Notes under the pieces: model-generated
Databases searched by the model: none
Told to the model about the DNA's origin: nothing
Seen by the model: only the letters and a program-made list of their open reading frames with translations
Shown: positions 11,716 through 24,186 of the stretch, piece by piece
How positions within the stretch are numbered: the stretch's first letter is position 1
How the letters are laid out: each line of letters starts with the position of its first letter
Translations under genes and position numbers: made by a program
Source of the DNA: Larimichthys crocea
Taxonomy: Eukaryota; Chordata; Actinopteri; Sciaenidae
Reading direction: 5' to 3'
Assembly: GCF_000972845.2 (NCBI RefSeq)
Contig: NC_040020.1
Coordinates: forward strand, 1,736,669 to 1,800,668
DNA: 64,000 nucleotides

Positions 11716-12219
11716 CGACCAATGCTACAGAAAGCTTCCAACTACTGCTCCGATACGCTAAGTCTGGCTCTAACTAAGCTACCAATTCCAACACAAGCTC
11801 CAATAACTGCTGCCGAAGCGACAGCTGGCCTCTAGCTGAACTACCAAATGCCACACAAGCTCCAACTGACTGCTCCGAACGCTACAGCTGGCTCTACTGA
11901 AGCTACCAATGCCCACAAAGCTCCAACTACTGCTCCGAACGCTACAGCTGGCTTACTGCAGGACTACCAATGCCACAAAAGCCCAACTACTGCTCTCCGA
12001 ACCTACAGCTGGCTCTACTGCAGCTACCAATGCCACACGCTCCAACTACTGCTCCGAACGCTACAGCTGGCTCTTACTGCAGCTACCAATGCCACACAAG
12101 CCCAACACTGCTCCGAATGCTACAGCTGGCTCTACTTGCAGCTACCAATCACAAAGAAGCTCCAACGACTGCTCCGAACGCGTACAGCTGGCTCGTCTGC
12201 AGCTACCAATGCCACAGCT
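11716..12219 (+). repeat. 60-bp repeat array C (very noisy)
   Basis: Eight or nine degraded 60-bp units follow a CATTACAG acceptor equal to that at 19261. Indels occur in nearly every unit. It stops inside a unit near 12219 and passes into the 171-bp Asn/Thr repeat without any SEA exon, a second join of the type seen at 6940. Confidence 0.65.
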
Positions 12220-15200
12220 CAACGACTAGACCAACAACAAGGTGAAATCAAACATCACCAACCCAGATCCCCAATATGCTCCCTCCTTAAACACACCACA
12301 GTCACAAGTGCAAATGACCGCAACTGCAAATATGAACTGCAGCTGCCAAACGGATCTCCATCTGGTCAACACAAACCTCACATCTTTTCAAATGCACCTC
12401 AAAACAAGCATTGCAAATCCTCTCCTACATGGAAAATGCAAATCACCACACAGTCAATATCACCACCTCACCACGTAGTTAAATATGACACACCACGACG
12501 TGCACCTGACTCAACACCAATTAATGCAAACTTACCCATCTGTCAACACATCCTCACATCTGTCATGCAACCTCAAAGCCGATTCATTGAAACATCTCCC
12601 ACAGAAAATGAACATCACCACCACCTTAAATCGACATCCCTCCTATAACATCACCACACACCGCAAGTGCACATGACCTCAACAACACTTAAACTCTCAA
12701 CTTCACCAGCTGTCCAACACAACCTTCACAATCTCTCAATGCAACACTCAAATCCAATCCTTACAACATCTCCCCCAGGAAATGCCCAACTATCACCCAC
12801 CACCAGTCAATATCACCACCTCACCAGCGTTATATGTGACACACCGCAAGTGCACATGACCTTCGCGACGCAATTATACTCAACTTCTCTCAGTCCTTCA
12901 AACACTACCCCGGCTCTCAAGGCAACCTCAAAAATCCCAATCAGTGACTACACTCCCCACAGGAAATGCCAACAGCACACCACCAGTCAAATATCACATC
13001 ACCTCCTTAAAACATGACCACGACCGCCAGGGGCACAGGACCGATCAACGCAATTAATCAGTTCCACCATCTGTCAACCACAAACCTCAAAGACCTCTCA
13101 CATCAACCTCAAACGCCAATCATTGGACAACTCTCCCGACAGGAAATGCAACATCACCACCACCAGTCAATCAACTCACCGCCATCCTTAATATGACCAC
13201 ACCACGAAAAGGACAAGTGCACATGACCTCAACACCAATATAATGCAACTTCACCACAGTAACACACCACACTATCTGTCAATGACACCTCAAACCAAGC
13301 ATGCAACATCTCCCTCAGCGAGAAAGGCACATCACCACACCAGTCAATATCACATCACCCTCCTGTAACATCACCACACACGCAAGTGCACATGACCTCA
13401 ACACCACGTAACTCAACTTCACCATCCTGTCAACACAACCTCACAATCTTCGCAACCCTCAAATCCAATCCTTAAAACATCTCCCACAGGAAATGCAACA
13501 TCACCACCACCAGTCAATATCACCAACTCACCACTAGTTAATATGACCACACTACAAGTGGCACAGACCTCACGCCATATAACTCACTCATCATCTGTCA
13601 CACAACCTCACTATCTGTTCAAATGCAACCTCAAATCCGATCATTGAAACTACTCCCACAGGAAGCAACATCACCACACCAGTCATAGCACATCACACCT
13701 CCGTAAAACATCACACGCACAAGTTCCACAGACCTCAACGCAATTTAAACTCAACTTCACCATCTGTCAACACAACCTCACAATCTCATGCAAACTCAAA
13801 ACCAGCAGGCAACCTCTCGCACAGGAAAGCAACACACCACCACCAGTCAATATCACCACCCACCACGAGTTAATAGTGACACACCAGAAGTGCACAGGCT
13901 CAACACAAATTAATGCAACTCACGCATCTGTCCAAACACAACCTCACTAATCTGTCAATGCAACCTCAAATCCGATCATTGAAAACATCTCCCACAGGAA
14001 ATGCAACATCACCACCACCAGTCAATATCACACACTCCTGTAAACACACCACAGCACAGTGCACATGACCTCAAACGCAAATTTAACGCAACTCACCATC
14101 TGTCAACACAAACCCACAATCTCAATGCAACCTCAAAACCAGCATGGCAAACCCTCCACAGGAAATGCAACCACCACCACCAGTCAATATCACCACCTCA
14201 CCACGAGTTTAATTGACCACAACAAGTGCACATGAGCTCAACACCATTAATGCAACTTCACCACTCAATGAACACAACCTCAACTACTGTCAATGCAACC
14301 TCAAAGCCGATCATTGAACATCTCCCACAGGAAATGGCAACACACCACCACCAGTCAATATCACATCACCTCCTGTAACAACACACCACCACCAGCAAGT
14401 GCACATGACTCAACACCACTAACTCAACTTCACCACATCTGTCACACAAACCTCACAATCTCTCCATGCAACCTCAAATCCAATCCTTAAAACATCTCCA
14501 CAGGAAATGCAACATCACCACCACCAGTCAATATCACCACCTCACCACTCACACTAGTTAATATGACCCAACCGCAAGTGCACATGACCTCAACGCCATA
14601 TAACTCAACTTCATCATCTGTCAACACAACCTCACGCCTCCTCAATGCAAACTCAAATCCAACCATTGAAAAATCTTCCCACAGGAATGCAACATCACCA
14701 CACACCAGTCAATATCACCACTCACCACTAGTTAATATGAACCAACACCAAAGTGCTCTGACCTCAACACCAATAATGCAACTTCACCACAAGTAAACCA
14801 AACAACCACATCTGTCAATGCAACCTCAAACCAAGCATTGCAACATCTCATCCCACAGAAATGCAACATCACCACCACCAGTCAATATCACACACCTCCT
14901 GTAACACAACCACACCGCAAGTGCACATAGACCTCAACACCACGTAACTCAACTTCACCCATCTGTCAACACAACCCACAATCCTCAATGCAACCTCAAA
15001 TCCAATCCTTAAAACATCTCCCACAGGAAATGCAACATCACCACCACCAGTCAATATCACCACCTCACCACTAGTTAATATACCACACCGCAAGTGCACA
15101 TGACTCAACGCCAATTAACTCAACTTCACATCTGTCACACAACCTCCACGGCCTCTCAATTCAACCTCAAACCAATCATGAAACATCTCCCACAGAAATG

Positions 15201-18200
15201 CAACATACCACCACAGTCAATATCACATCACCTCCTGTAACATGACCACACCACACGAAGTGCACATGACTCAACGCCAATTAACTCACTTCACCATCTG
15301 TCAAACACAACCTCAAGACCTCTCAATGCAACCTCAAATCCAATCATTGACACATCTCCCACAGGAAATGCAACATCACCACCACCAGTCAATATCACCA
15401 CCCCACCTCACCACTAGTTAAATGACCACACCACAAGTGCACACATGACCTCAACACCAATTAATGCAACTTCACCACAAGTAAAAACACAACCACACTA
15501 TCTGTCAATGCAACCTCAAAACAAGCATTGCAACATCTCCCACAGGAAATGCAACATCACCACCACCAGTCAATATCACATCACCTCCTGTAAACATCAC
15601 CACACCGCAAGTGCACATGACCTCAACACACTTAACTCAACTTCACCATCTGTCAACACAACATCACAATCTCTCCATGCAACCTCAAATCCAATCCTTA
15701 AAACATCTCCCACAGGAAAGCAACTCACCACCACCAGTCAATATCACCACCCTCACCATAGTTAATATGACCACAACAAAGTGCACATGACCTCACGCCA
15801 ATAACTCAACTTCATCATCTGTCACACAACCTCACTATCTGTCAATGCAACCCCTCAAATCCGATCATTGAAAATCATACCACAGAATTGCAACATCACA
15901 CCACCAGTCAATTCACATCACCTCCTTAAAACATCACCACAGACGGCACATGCACTCAACACCACTTAACTCAACTTCACCATCTGTCAACACAACCTTC
16001 ACATCTCTCAATGCACACCTCAAATCCATCCTTAAAACTCTCCCACAGGAATGCAACACATCACCACCACCAGTCAATTCACCACCTCACCACTAGTTAA
16101 TATGACCACACCCAAGTGCCATGACCTCAAACACACTTAACTCAACTTCACCCATCTGTCAAAACAACCTCACAATCTCTCAATGCAACCTCAAATCCAA
16201 TCCTAAAACATCTCACACAGAATGCAACATCACCACCACCAGTCAATACACCACCTCACCACTATTAAGATGACCACACCGCAAGTGCACATGACCTCAA
16301 ACCAACCTTACTCAACTTCATCATCTGTCAACACAACCTCACGGCTCTCAATGCAACCTCAAATCAACCATTGAAACATCTCCACAGGAAATGCAACATC
16401 ACCACCACCAAGTCAATATCACCACCTCACCACTAGTTAATATGACCACACCAAAGTGCATATGACCTCAAACCAATTAATGCAACTTCACCACAAGTAA
16501 ACACAACCACACTATCTGTCAATGCAACCTCAAAACCAAGCATTGCAACATCTCCCACAGGAAATGCAACATCACCACCACCAGTCCAATATCACATCAC
16601 TCCGTAACATCACCACACCGCAAGTGCACATGACTCAACACCACTTAACTGCAACTTCACCATCTGTCAACACAACCTCACAATCTTCAATGCAACCTCA
16701 AATCCAATCCTTAAACATCTCCCACAGAAATGCAACATCACCACCACCAGTCAATATCACCACCTCACACTAGTATATACCACACCGCAAGTGCACATGA
16801 CCTCAACGCCATTAACTAACTTCATCATCTGTCACACAACCTCCCGGCCTCTCAATGCAACCATCAAATCCATCATTGAAACATCTCCACGGAAATGCAA
16901 CATCACCACCACCAGTCATATCACATCACCTCCTGTAAACATGACCACAACCGCAAGGCACATGACCTCAACACTAACGCCAATTAACTAACTTCACCAT
17001 CTGTCAACACAACCTCAAGACCTCTCAAGCAACCTCAAATCCAATCATTGACACACTCCCACAAGAAATGCAAACATCACCACCACAGTCAATATCACAC
17101 CTCACCACTAGTTAAATGACCACACCACAAGTGCACATGACCTCAACACCAGAATGCAAACTCACCAACAAGTAAAACCAACCACACTATCTCAATGCAA
17201 CCTCAAAACCAAGCATTGCAACACTCCCACAGGAAATGCAACATCCACCACCACCAGTCAATCACATCACCTCCTGTAAACATCACCACACCGCAAGTGC
17301 ACATGACCTCAACACCACTTAACCACTTCACACGTCAACACACACCACACCACAATCCTCAATGCAACCTCAAATCCAATCCTTAAAACTTCCCCACAGG
17401 AAATGCACATCACCACCACCAGTCAATATCACCACCCTCACCACTAGTAATATGACCACACTACAAGTGACACATGACCTCAACGCCAATTAACTCAACT
17501 CATACATCGCAACACAACCTCACATGTCAATGCAACCTCAAATCCGATCATGAACATCTCCCACAGGAAATGCAACATCACCACCACCAGTCAAATCAAC
17601 ACACCTCCTGAACACACCACACCGCAAGTGCACATGACCTCACAACCACTAACTCAACTCACCACGTCAACACAACCTCACAATCTCTCAAGCAACCCAA
17701 ACCAATCCTTAAAACATCTCCCACAGGAAATGCAACATCACCACCACCAGTCAATATCACCACCTCACCACTAGTTAATATGACCACACCGCAAGTGCAC
17801 ATGACCTCAACGCCAATTAACTCAACTTCATCATCTGTCAACACAACCTCATGGCCTCTCAATGCAACCTCAATTCCAACCATTGAAACATCTTCCACAG
17901 GAAATGCAACATCACCACCACCAGTCAATATCCCATCACCTCCTGTAAACATGACCACACCGCAAGTGCACATGACCTCAACGCCAATTAACTCAACTTC
18001 ACCATCTGTCAACACAACCTCACAATCTCTCAATGCAACCTCAAATCCAATCATTGACACATCTCCCACAGGAAATGCAACATCACCACCACCAGTCAAT
18101 ATCACCACCACCTCACCACAGTTAATATGACCACCACAAGTGCCATGACCTCAAACACCATTAATGCAACTTCACCACAAGTAAACACAACCACACTATC

Positions 18201-18418
18201 TGTCAATGCAACCTCAAAACCAAGCATTGCAACATCTCCCACAGGAAATGCAACATCACCACCACCAGTCAATATCACCACCTCACCATTAGTTAATATG
18301 ACCACACCGCAAGTGCACATGACCTCAACGCACATTAACTCAACTTCACCGTCTGTCAACACAACCTCACAACCTCTCAATGCAACCTCAATTCCAAGCA
18401 CTGAAACATCTCCCACAG
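12220..18418 (+). repeat. 171-bp Asn/Thr repeat array C (noisy, clean at its 3' end)
   Basis: 6.2 kb of the 57-residue repeat. Indel density falls towards the 3' end, and about 17740-18100 reads in one frame for over 100 codons. It ends at CCCACAG|GTAATG in phase 1, a proper donor consistent with the phase-1 rule of this gene. It probably represents one large mucin exon whose true length is uncertain. Confidence 0.65.
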
Positions 18419-18447
18419 GTAATGCAACTTCACAACCAGTCAACACA

Positions 18448-18750
18448 AGTTCATGTTCAAGTTCAAGTCAACTTTATTATCAATGCTGTCATATGTACAG
18501 AACATACAGAGAATTGAAATTGCGTTTCCCTCTTATCCCTGTTGCAGCAATAAACAAGAAATATAAAATATAAGTAAAAGATGTAAAAAAAAATTTTATA
18601 TAAAAATTAAAAATATATACAAGCTAAAAGACATCCAAGAAAAGACAGTGGAAAATATAAATAGTATAAATATGGCAAATATGGCGGTATGAACAGAATG
18701 AACAATATAAACAGAAACAACAGTCTAACTGTATCAGTATGGCAATACCA
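18448..18750 (+). mobile_element. Interspersed repeat in mucin intron, copy C
   Basis: The better-preserved partner of 10885-11190, with the TTCAAGTCAACTTTATTATC start that also opens the copy at 47970. It lies between the donor at 18419 and the acceptor at 18751. Confidence 0.55.
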
Positions 18751-18751
18751 G

Positions 18752-19038
18752 TCAATATAATCTTAACTACTATCAACAGAACCTCACTATCTCTCAACAC
18801 AACCTCAAAACCAAGCATTGCTACCTTGCCCATTGAAAATGCAACATCCCACCACTAGTCAATATATCCACACCACAAGGAAACGCAACCCAAGCACCAC
18901 TCCACATGACATCACTGCCAGAAAATGTAATGTCACAACTCGGAAACACAGCCTCAGTGGTAGTATATACAATGTCACCCCCAGGCAACACAACCTCACC
19001 ACAACCAGTTTCCACAAGTTTTTTTTTCTTTTTTTCAG
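18752..19038 (+). CDS. Asn/Thr tail exon, copy C (candidate)
   Basis: Phase-1 entry after AATACCAG. It encodes VNIILTTINRTSLSLNTTSK and then degenerate repeat units with sequons, ending in PPGNTTSPQPVSTS and a Phe-run before CAG|GTAAAG. One missing base near 18848 breaks the frame. The 3' border is unclear: the T-run may instead be the polypyrimidine tract of the next acceptor. Confidence 0.35.
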
Positions 19039-19261
19039 GTAAAGTAACTTTTGAATGTTTCAGTTTTTGCTATATGTGGCAACCAATTTAGAAATCAACA
19101 CAATTGGTGGAGGCAACTTCCAACAGCTCCAATTGTCCATTCAATGAAAAACATTGCTGCAAAAAGTAAAAGTTTTATAATTTTGTTTCGTGATTAGGCA
19201 GAACTATTAGTGCTCCAAAAACTCATTATGACAATGTCTTCTTCTGCCCCAAACATTACAG

Positions 19262-20033
19262 CTACCAATGCTACAGAAGCTCCAACTACTGCTCCGAATG
19301 CTACAGCTGGCTCTACTGAAGCTACCAATGCCACACAAGCTCCAACTACTGCTCCGAATGCTACAGCTGGCTCTACTGAAGCTACCAATGCCACACAAGC
19401 TCCAACTACTGCTCCGAACGCTACAGCTGGCTCTACTGAAGCTACCAATGCCACACAAGCTCCAACTACTGCTCCGAACGCTACAGCTGGCTTACTGAGG
19501 CTACCAATGCCACAAGCCCAACTACTGCTCCGAACGCTACAGCTGGCTCTACTGCAGCTACCAATGCCACACAAGCTCCAACTACTGCTCCGAACGCTAC
19601 AGCTGGCTCTACTGCAGCTACCAATGCCACACAAGCTCCAACTACTGCTCCGAATGCTACAGCTGGCTCTACTGCAGCTACCAATGCCACAGAAGCTCCA
19701 ACTACTGCTCCGAACGCTACAGCTGGCTCTACTGCAGCTACCAATGTCACACAAGCTCCAACTACTGCTCCGAACGCTACAGCTGGCTCTACTGCAGCTA
19801 CCAATGTCACACAAGCTCCAACTACTGCTCCGAACGCTACAGCTGGCTCTACTGCAGTTACTGCAGTCACAACTGTTGGCACTTTAGCTACCACCACAAC
19901 CACAACTACAGCAGCACCACAAGAAGAGCCAAAGATAAGCTTGGGATTTTCATTGCAGGAGACCTTTACACCAGAACTTACAGACAAGTCTTCACCAGCG
20001 TTCAAAGCCTTGGAAACCAAAGTAACCGAGTCG
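19262..20033 (+). pseudogene. 60-bp repeat array D plus SEA first-exon part (frame broken once)
   Basis: About ten 60-bp units follow a CATTACAG acceptor. The first four and a half are in one frame; bases lost near 19490-19510 shift the rest, and a final stretch returns to the Thr tract and SEA start (LGFSLQETFTPEL to KVTES). It ends in phase 0 at GAGTCG|GTAAGT. Several early units have GAA for GCA (STEATNAT), so units are not fully homogenised. Confidence 0.6.
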
Positions 20034-20718
20034 GTAAGTTCATAAATAGTTAACATGGCATTGAGTTTTGATTTTTGCATTTTTCTTTTTGTACTTTTTC
20101 ACAATCAGGTTAAATAATGCACGAAAAATGTAGATGTTAGAAAAATTGTTCACATGGTATAGAATTTTTTTCTCTGCTTCTCTTTTCCATGTTTTTCGCA
20201 AGATTCCAAATAATTCATGAACATTTAGAGAACCTCAGAACTTTTCAATTCTCATGTAAGATTAAACTTTGATCTTGGTGGTAGGAATGGGATGTCAAGA
20301 AGACTAACATTGCTTCATAGTTGTTGGGTCGGTATTAACACTTAACACAGTGTGAGATCTTAGCCTAAGTTTTGGTCTTCACTTTGTTTTTTTATCCTGT
20401 AGATGTTTTTTGAATATGTGTATTCTACATCCTGTTTGTCAATGAGTGTCCACACTGTAGCAGGTAATACTAAAACAATTAGTAGAAACAGGTAATAAAA
20501 AGACTTTCATTAAAGATTTCCACACGTGGAAAGCATGGGAATATATTTTAAAGCTGGTTTGAGATGGAGCCAAGACCATGACCAGATGCATGAGAAAACA
20601 TAAAGGAAAAATGGAGTAGTGAAAAAATGATTGAATAGTTGTGGCATAAAAACTATTTTACTGTCTCATAGATGTTTTGTAATTATACTTTTTTTTCTTG
20701 TATTAACTTAATTTACAG

Positions 20719-20783
20719 CTCAACCAAGTCTATAGTGACCAATTTGGAGATGCCTTCAATCGAAGTGTCATCAAAAGCTTCAG
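20719..20783 (+). CDS. SEA second exon, copy 2
   Basis: 65 nt, phase 0 to 2, encoding LNQVYSDQFGDAFNRSVIKS plus F and split R. It differs from copy 1 by Lys to Gln at the third residue. Intact splice sites. Confidence 0.6.
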
Positions 20784-21034
20784 GTATATAGTGTTGCATT
20801 TTATTGATTTTCTTTTGGTTAATGCAAATACAAGCGAATGTTGTCCTTTGTGTTCATTTTGTCTATCTATCATAGGTTTATCATATGATATATTAGAAAA
20901 TACTGTTCGATTTGCGGAACAGAAATAATTTCTTTCCCTGAATATCCATCATCCTTGTCATGTGACTTAGTTAAACAACTATGGCCACAATGACCAAATA
21001 TAATTGTGCTATTAAAATTTCACTTCTGTTACAG

Positions 21035-21173
21035 GTCAGGGTCCGTTGTGGTAGATGCTGAGCTGATATTCAACAGTGTCGCAACACCAAATACCAGTTC
21101 TGTTCTACTGCAGACTGCTGTTTCGAGCAGTAGTTTTAACCTCAGGGCAACGCATCATCTATCACAGCAGCCG
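21035..21173 (+). pseudogene. SEA third exon, copy 2 (ten bases short)
   Basis: Begins RSGSVVVDAELIFN with the SEA cleavage motif, then loses bases at several places (AACAGTGTCGC, TCTACTGCAG, AGGGCAACG). It is 139 nt against 149. Acceptor and donor are kept. Confidence 0.55.
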
Positions 21174-21286
21174 GTGAGACATGTTATCATCAAAGTTGAA
21201 TTTGTAAATAATATGCACACACTGATATATATCTGATGAATTTATTTATGACGAAAAATATAATCTATTGATCATGTTTTTTTCAG

Positions 21287-21356
21287 TTGTTTTGGCACCA
21301 ACTGAAGCCCCACACGACAGCTGTCCTACACATGATAATTACAACTCCCTCAACAG
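21287..21356 (+). pseudogene. Thr-rich linker exon, copy 3 (indels)
   Basis: 70 nt with an inserted base (CCCCACACGAC) and losses (GTCCTACACATG) relative to the clean 72-nt copy. Splice sites are kept. Confidence 0.5.
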
Positions 21357-21667
21357 GTACTATCATGACACCCAGTCAACACGCATTTAAATGTATTTAT
21401 TTAACAGTTCATACTGTCACCTAATCATTTCTCAAAACAAAATTATTTTGCATAATTCAGGTTATGGTGTCACTAAAATTCCAGTATCAAGTGACGTAAC
21501 TATCCAATCACTGTTTCCGTTACTTCATTATTTTGTTTTGTCAGGTAGGTAGAACTATGTTTACTATCCAAGCTCCTGTAAATGCTACAGAAATCCACTT
21601 TTTTTGTTGTGCCATGTAGTAACGCCCACCCTACTTTTAATGTCTTATTCTGCTCCAACCAATACAG

Positions 21668-22331
21668 CTACCAATGCACACAAGCTCCAACTACTGCTCG
21701 CGAACGCTACAGCTGGCTCTACTGCAGCTACCCAATGCCACACAAGCTCCAACTACTGCTCCGAACGCTACAGCTGGCTCTACTGCGCAGCTACCAATGC
21801 CACACAAGCTCCAACTACTGCTCCGAACGCTACAGCTGGCTCTACTGCAGCTACCAATGCCACAGAAGCTCCAACTACTGCTCCGAACGCTACAGCTGGC
21901 TCTACTGCAGCTACCAATGTCACACAAGCTCCAACTACTGCTCCGAACGCTACAGCTGGCTCTACTGCAGCTACCAATGCCACACAAGCTCAACTCTGCA
22001 CACAACACTGCTCCGAACTCTACAGCTGGCTCTACTGCAGCTACCAATGCACACAAGCTCCAACTACTGCTCCGAACGCTACAGCTGGCTCTACTGAAGC
22101 TACCAATGTCACACAAGCTCCAACTTCTGCTCCGAACGCAACAGCTGGCTCTACTGCAGTTACTGCAGTCAACAACTGTTGGCACTTTAGCTACCACCAC
22201 AACCACAACCTACAGCGACCACAAGAAGAGCCAAGATAAGCTTGGGATTTTCATTGCAGGAGACCTTACACCAGAACTTACAACAAGTCTTCACCAGCGT
22301 TCAAAGCCTTGGAAACAAAGTAACCGAGTCG
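21668..22331 (+). pseudogene. 60-bp repeat array E plus SEA first-exon part (frame broken)
   Basis: Seven or eight 60-bp units follow an AATACAG acceptor. One unit is disrupted by CTCTGCACACAACACTG near 21990-22010. Indels in the Thr tract and SEA start (CAACCTACAGCGACC, CCAAGATAAG) break the frame before the phase-0 donor GAGTCG|GTAAGT. Confidence 0.55.
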
Positions 22332-23016
22332 GTAAGTTCATAAATAGTTAACATGGCATTGAGTTTTGATTTTTGCATTTTTCTTTTGTACTTTTTCACA
22401 ACAGGTTAAACTAATGCACGAAAATTGAGATGTTAGAAAAATTGTTCAAATGGTATAGACTTTTTTTCTTTGCTTTTCTTTCCATGTTTTTCACAACATA
22501 TTCAAATAATTCATAAAATTTAGAGAACCTCAGAACTTTAAGTTTTCTCCATGTAAGATTAAACTTTGATTCTTGTGGTAGGAATGGAGGTCAAGAATTA
22601 GACTAACATTGCTTCATTATAGTTGTTTGGCGTATTAACACTTAACACAGTGTGAGATCTTAGCCTTAAGTTTTGTCTCACTTTGTTTTTATCCTGTAGA
22701 TGTTTTTTGAAATGTGTATTCAACATCCTGTTTGTCAATGAGTGTCCACACTGTAGCAGGTAATACCTAAACAACATTAGTGAAACACGGTATTAAAAAA
22801 AGACTTTCATTAAAGATTCCCCATACGTGGAAAGCTGGGAATATATTTAATTCTGGTTTGAGATGGAGCCAAGACCAGACCATGAGCAGGAAAAAACATA
22901 AAGGAAAAATGGAGTAGTGAAAAAATGATTGAATAGTTGTGGCATAAAACTATTTTTACTGTCTCATAGATGTTTTGTAATTATACTTTTTTTTCTTGTA
23001 TTAACTTAATTTACAG

Positions 23017-23079
23017 CTCAACAAAGTCTAGAGTGACACAATTGGAGATGCCTTCAATCGAAGTGTCATCAAAACTCAG
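23017..23079 (+). pseudogene. SEA second exon, copy 3 (two bases short)
   Basis: 63 nt instead of 65. It reads CTAGAGTGACACAATT where copy 1 reads CTATAGTGACCAATTT, and has lost bases before the CAG|GTAATA donor. The TAT-to-TAG change would also give a stop. Confidence 0.55.
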
Positions 23080-23324
23080 GTAATAGTGTTGCATTTATTG
23101 ATTTTCTTTTGGTTATGCAAATACAAGCGAATGTGTCCTTTGTGTTCATTTTGTCTATCTACAATGGTTTATCAGTATATATTAGAAAATACTGTCAGAT
23201 TTGCAGGACCAGAAAATTTCATTTCCCTCTGATCTCATCATCCTTGTCATGTGCATTAGTTAAACAACTATGGCCACAAGACCAAATATAATTGTGCTAT
23301 TAAAATTTCACTTCGTTGTTACAG

Positions 23325-23469
23325 GTCAGGTCGTTGTGGTAGAATGCTGAGCTGATATTCAACAATGTGTCTGCAACACCAAATACAGTTCTGTGACTAA
23401 TCTTTGCAGACTGCTGTTTCGAGCAGTGGTTTTAACCTCAGTGCAACGCATCATCTATCACAGCAGCCG
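23325..23469 (+). pseudogene. SEA third exon, copy 3 (four bases short)
   Basis: 145 nt. The G|SVVV region itself is damaged (GTCAGGTCGTTGTGG lacks GTCC of the clean copy), and further single-base changes follow. Donor GCCG|GTGAGA is kept. Confidence 0.55.
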
Positions 23470-23600
23470 GTGAGACATTGTTATCACAAATGTTGAATTT
23501 TGTAATAATTATTGCAAGCACATACTGATTATATGATGACGATGAATATTTTAATAGACAGAAAATAATAAATCATATTTGAATTGTTTTTTTTTGTTCG

Positions 23601-23668
23601 TTGTTTGGCACCAACTGAAGCCCCAACGACAGCTGTACCTACAACAATGATAATACAACCCTCAACAG
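23601..23668 (+). pseudogene. Thr-rich linker exon, copy 4 (acceptor damaged)
   Basis: The usual TTTCAG acceptor reads TTGTTCG here, and the body lacks several bases of the 72-nt clean exon. The donor AACAG|GTACC is present. Confidence 0.45.
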
Positions 23669-23869
23669 GTACCATGACAACACCGACAACGGCATTTTAA
23701 ATGTATTTATTTTAACATTCAAATACTGTCACCTAATCATTTCTCACAACAAAAATTATAATTTGCATAATTCAGGTTAGCTTGGTGTCACTAAAATTTC
23801 CAGTATCCAAGTGACGTAACTATCCAATCACTGTTTCCAGTTACTTCATAATTTTGTTTTGTCATGTAG

Positions 23870-24186
23870 GTAGAACTATAGTTATTACTTATCCAAATGC
23901 CACACAAGCTCCAACTACTGCTCCGAACGCTACAGCTGGCTCTACTGCAGCTACCAATGCCACACAAGCTCCAACTACTGCTCCGAACGCTACAGCTGGC
24001 TCTACTGCAGTTACTGCAATCACAACTGTTGGCACTTTAGCTACCACCACAACCACAACCACAGCAGCACCACAACAAGAGCCAAAGATACGCTTGGGAT
24101 TTTCATTGCAGGAGACCTTTACACCAGAACTTACAAACAAGTCTTCACCAGCGTTCAAAGCCTTGGAAGACAAAGTAACCAAGTCG
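23870..24186 (+). CDS. Mucin-like gene: fused GRTIVITYP + 60-bp repeat + SEA first exon (clean)
   Basis: From TCATGTAG|GT to AAGTCG|GTAAGT the frame is open for 105 codons, phase 1 in and phase 0 out. Order: GRTIVITYP, two 20-residue repeats beginning at NATQAPTTAPN, a VGTLATTTTT tract, then the SEA start (IRLGFSLQETFTPEL to EDKVTKS). Elsewhere GRTIVITYP and the repeat array are separate exons; here they are one in-frame exon. Compared with the other copies the SEA part carries several amino-acid changes (E/Q, S/R, D/N, T/D, E/K) and no silent change. This begins the clean 3' part of the gene. Confidence 0.7.

Larger units (their letters stand above)
3336..23869 (+). other. Noisy, duplicated zone of the mucin locus (probable poorly polished assembly)
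   Basis: Across this zone the repeat exons, SEA exons and even introns recur several times with many single-base insertions and deletions relative to the clean copies at 1590-3335 and 23870-28223. Typical changes are shortened runs: the intron after the linker exon loses G, T and C residues at 3690-3810 compared with 25590-25710. Exon order is not consistent across the zone, and some joins fall inside exons (3335, 6940, 12219). A real tandem array is likely, but base-level frame and copy number here should not be trusted. Confidence 0.7.

Noticed and set aside
4004..23668. Tandem 60-bp and 171-bp units as a CRISPR-like or satellite array
   Set aside because: Units are coding, contiguous without spacers and bounded by splice sites; this is a mucin repeat in a vertebrate gene.
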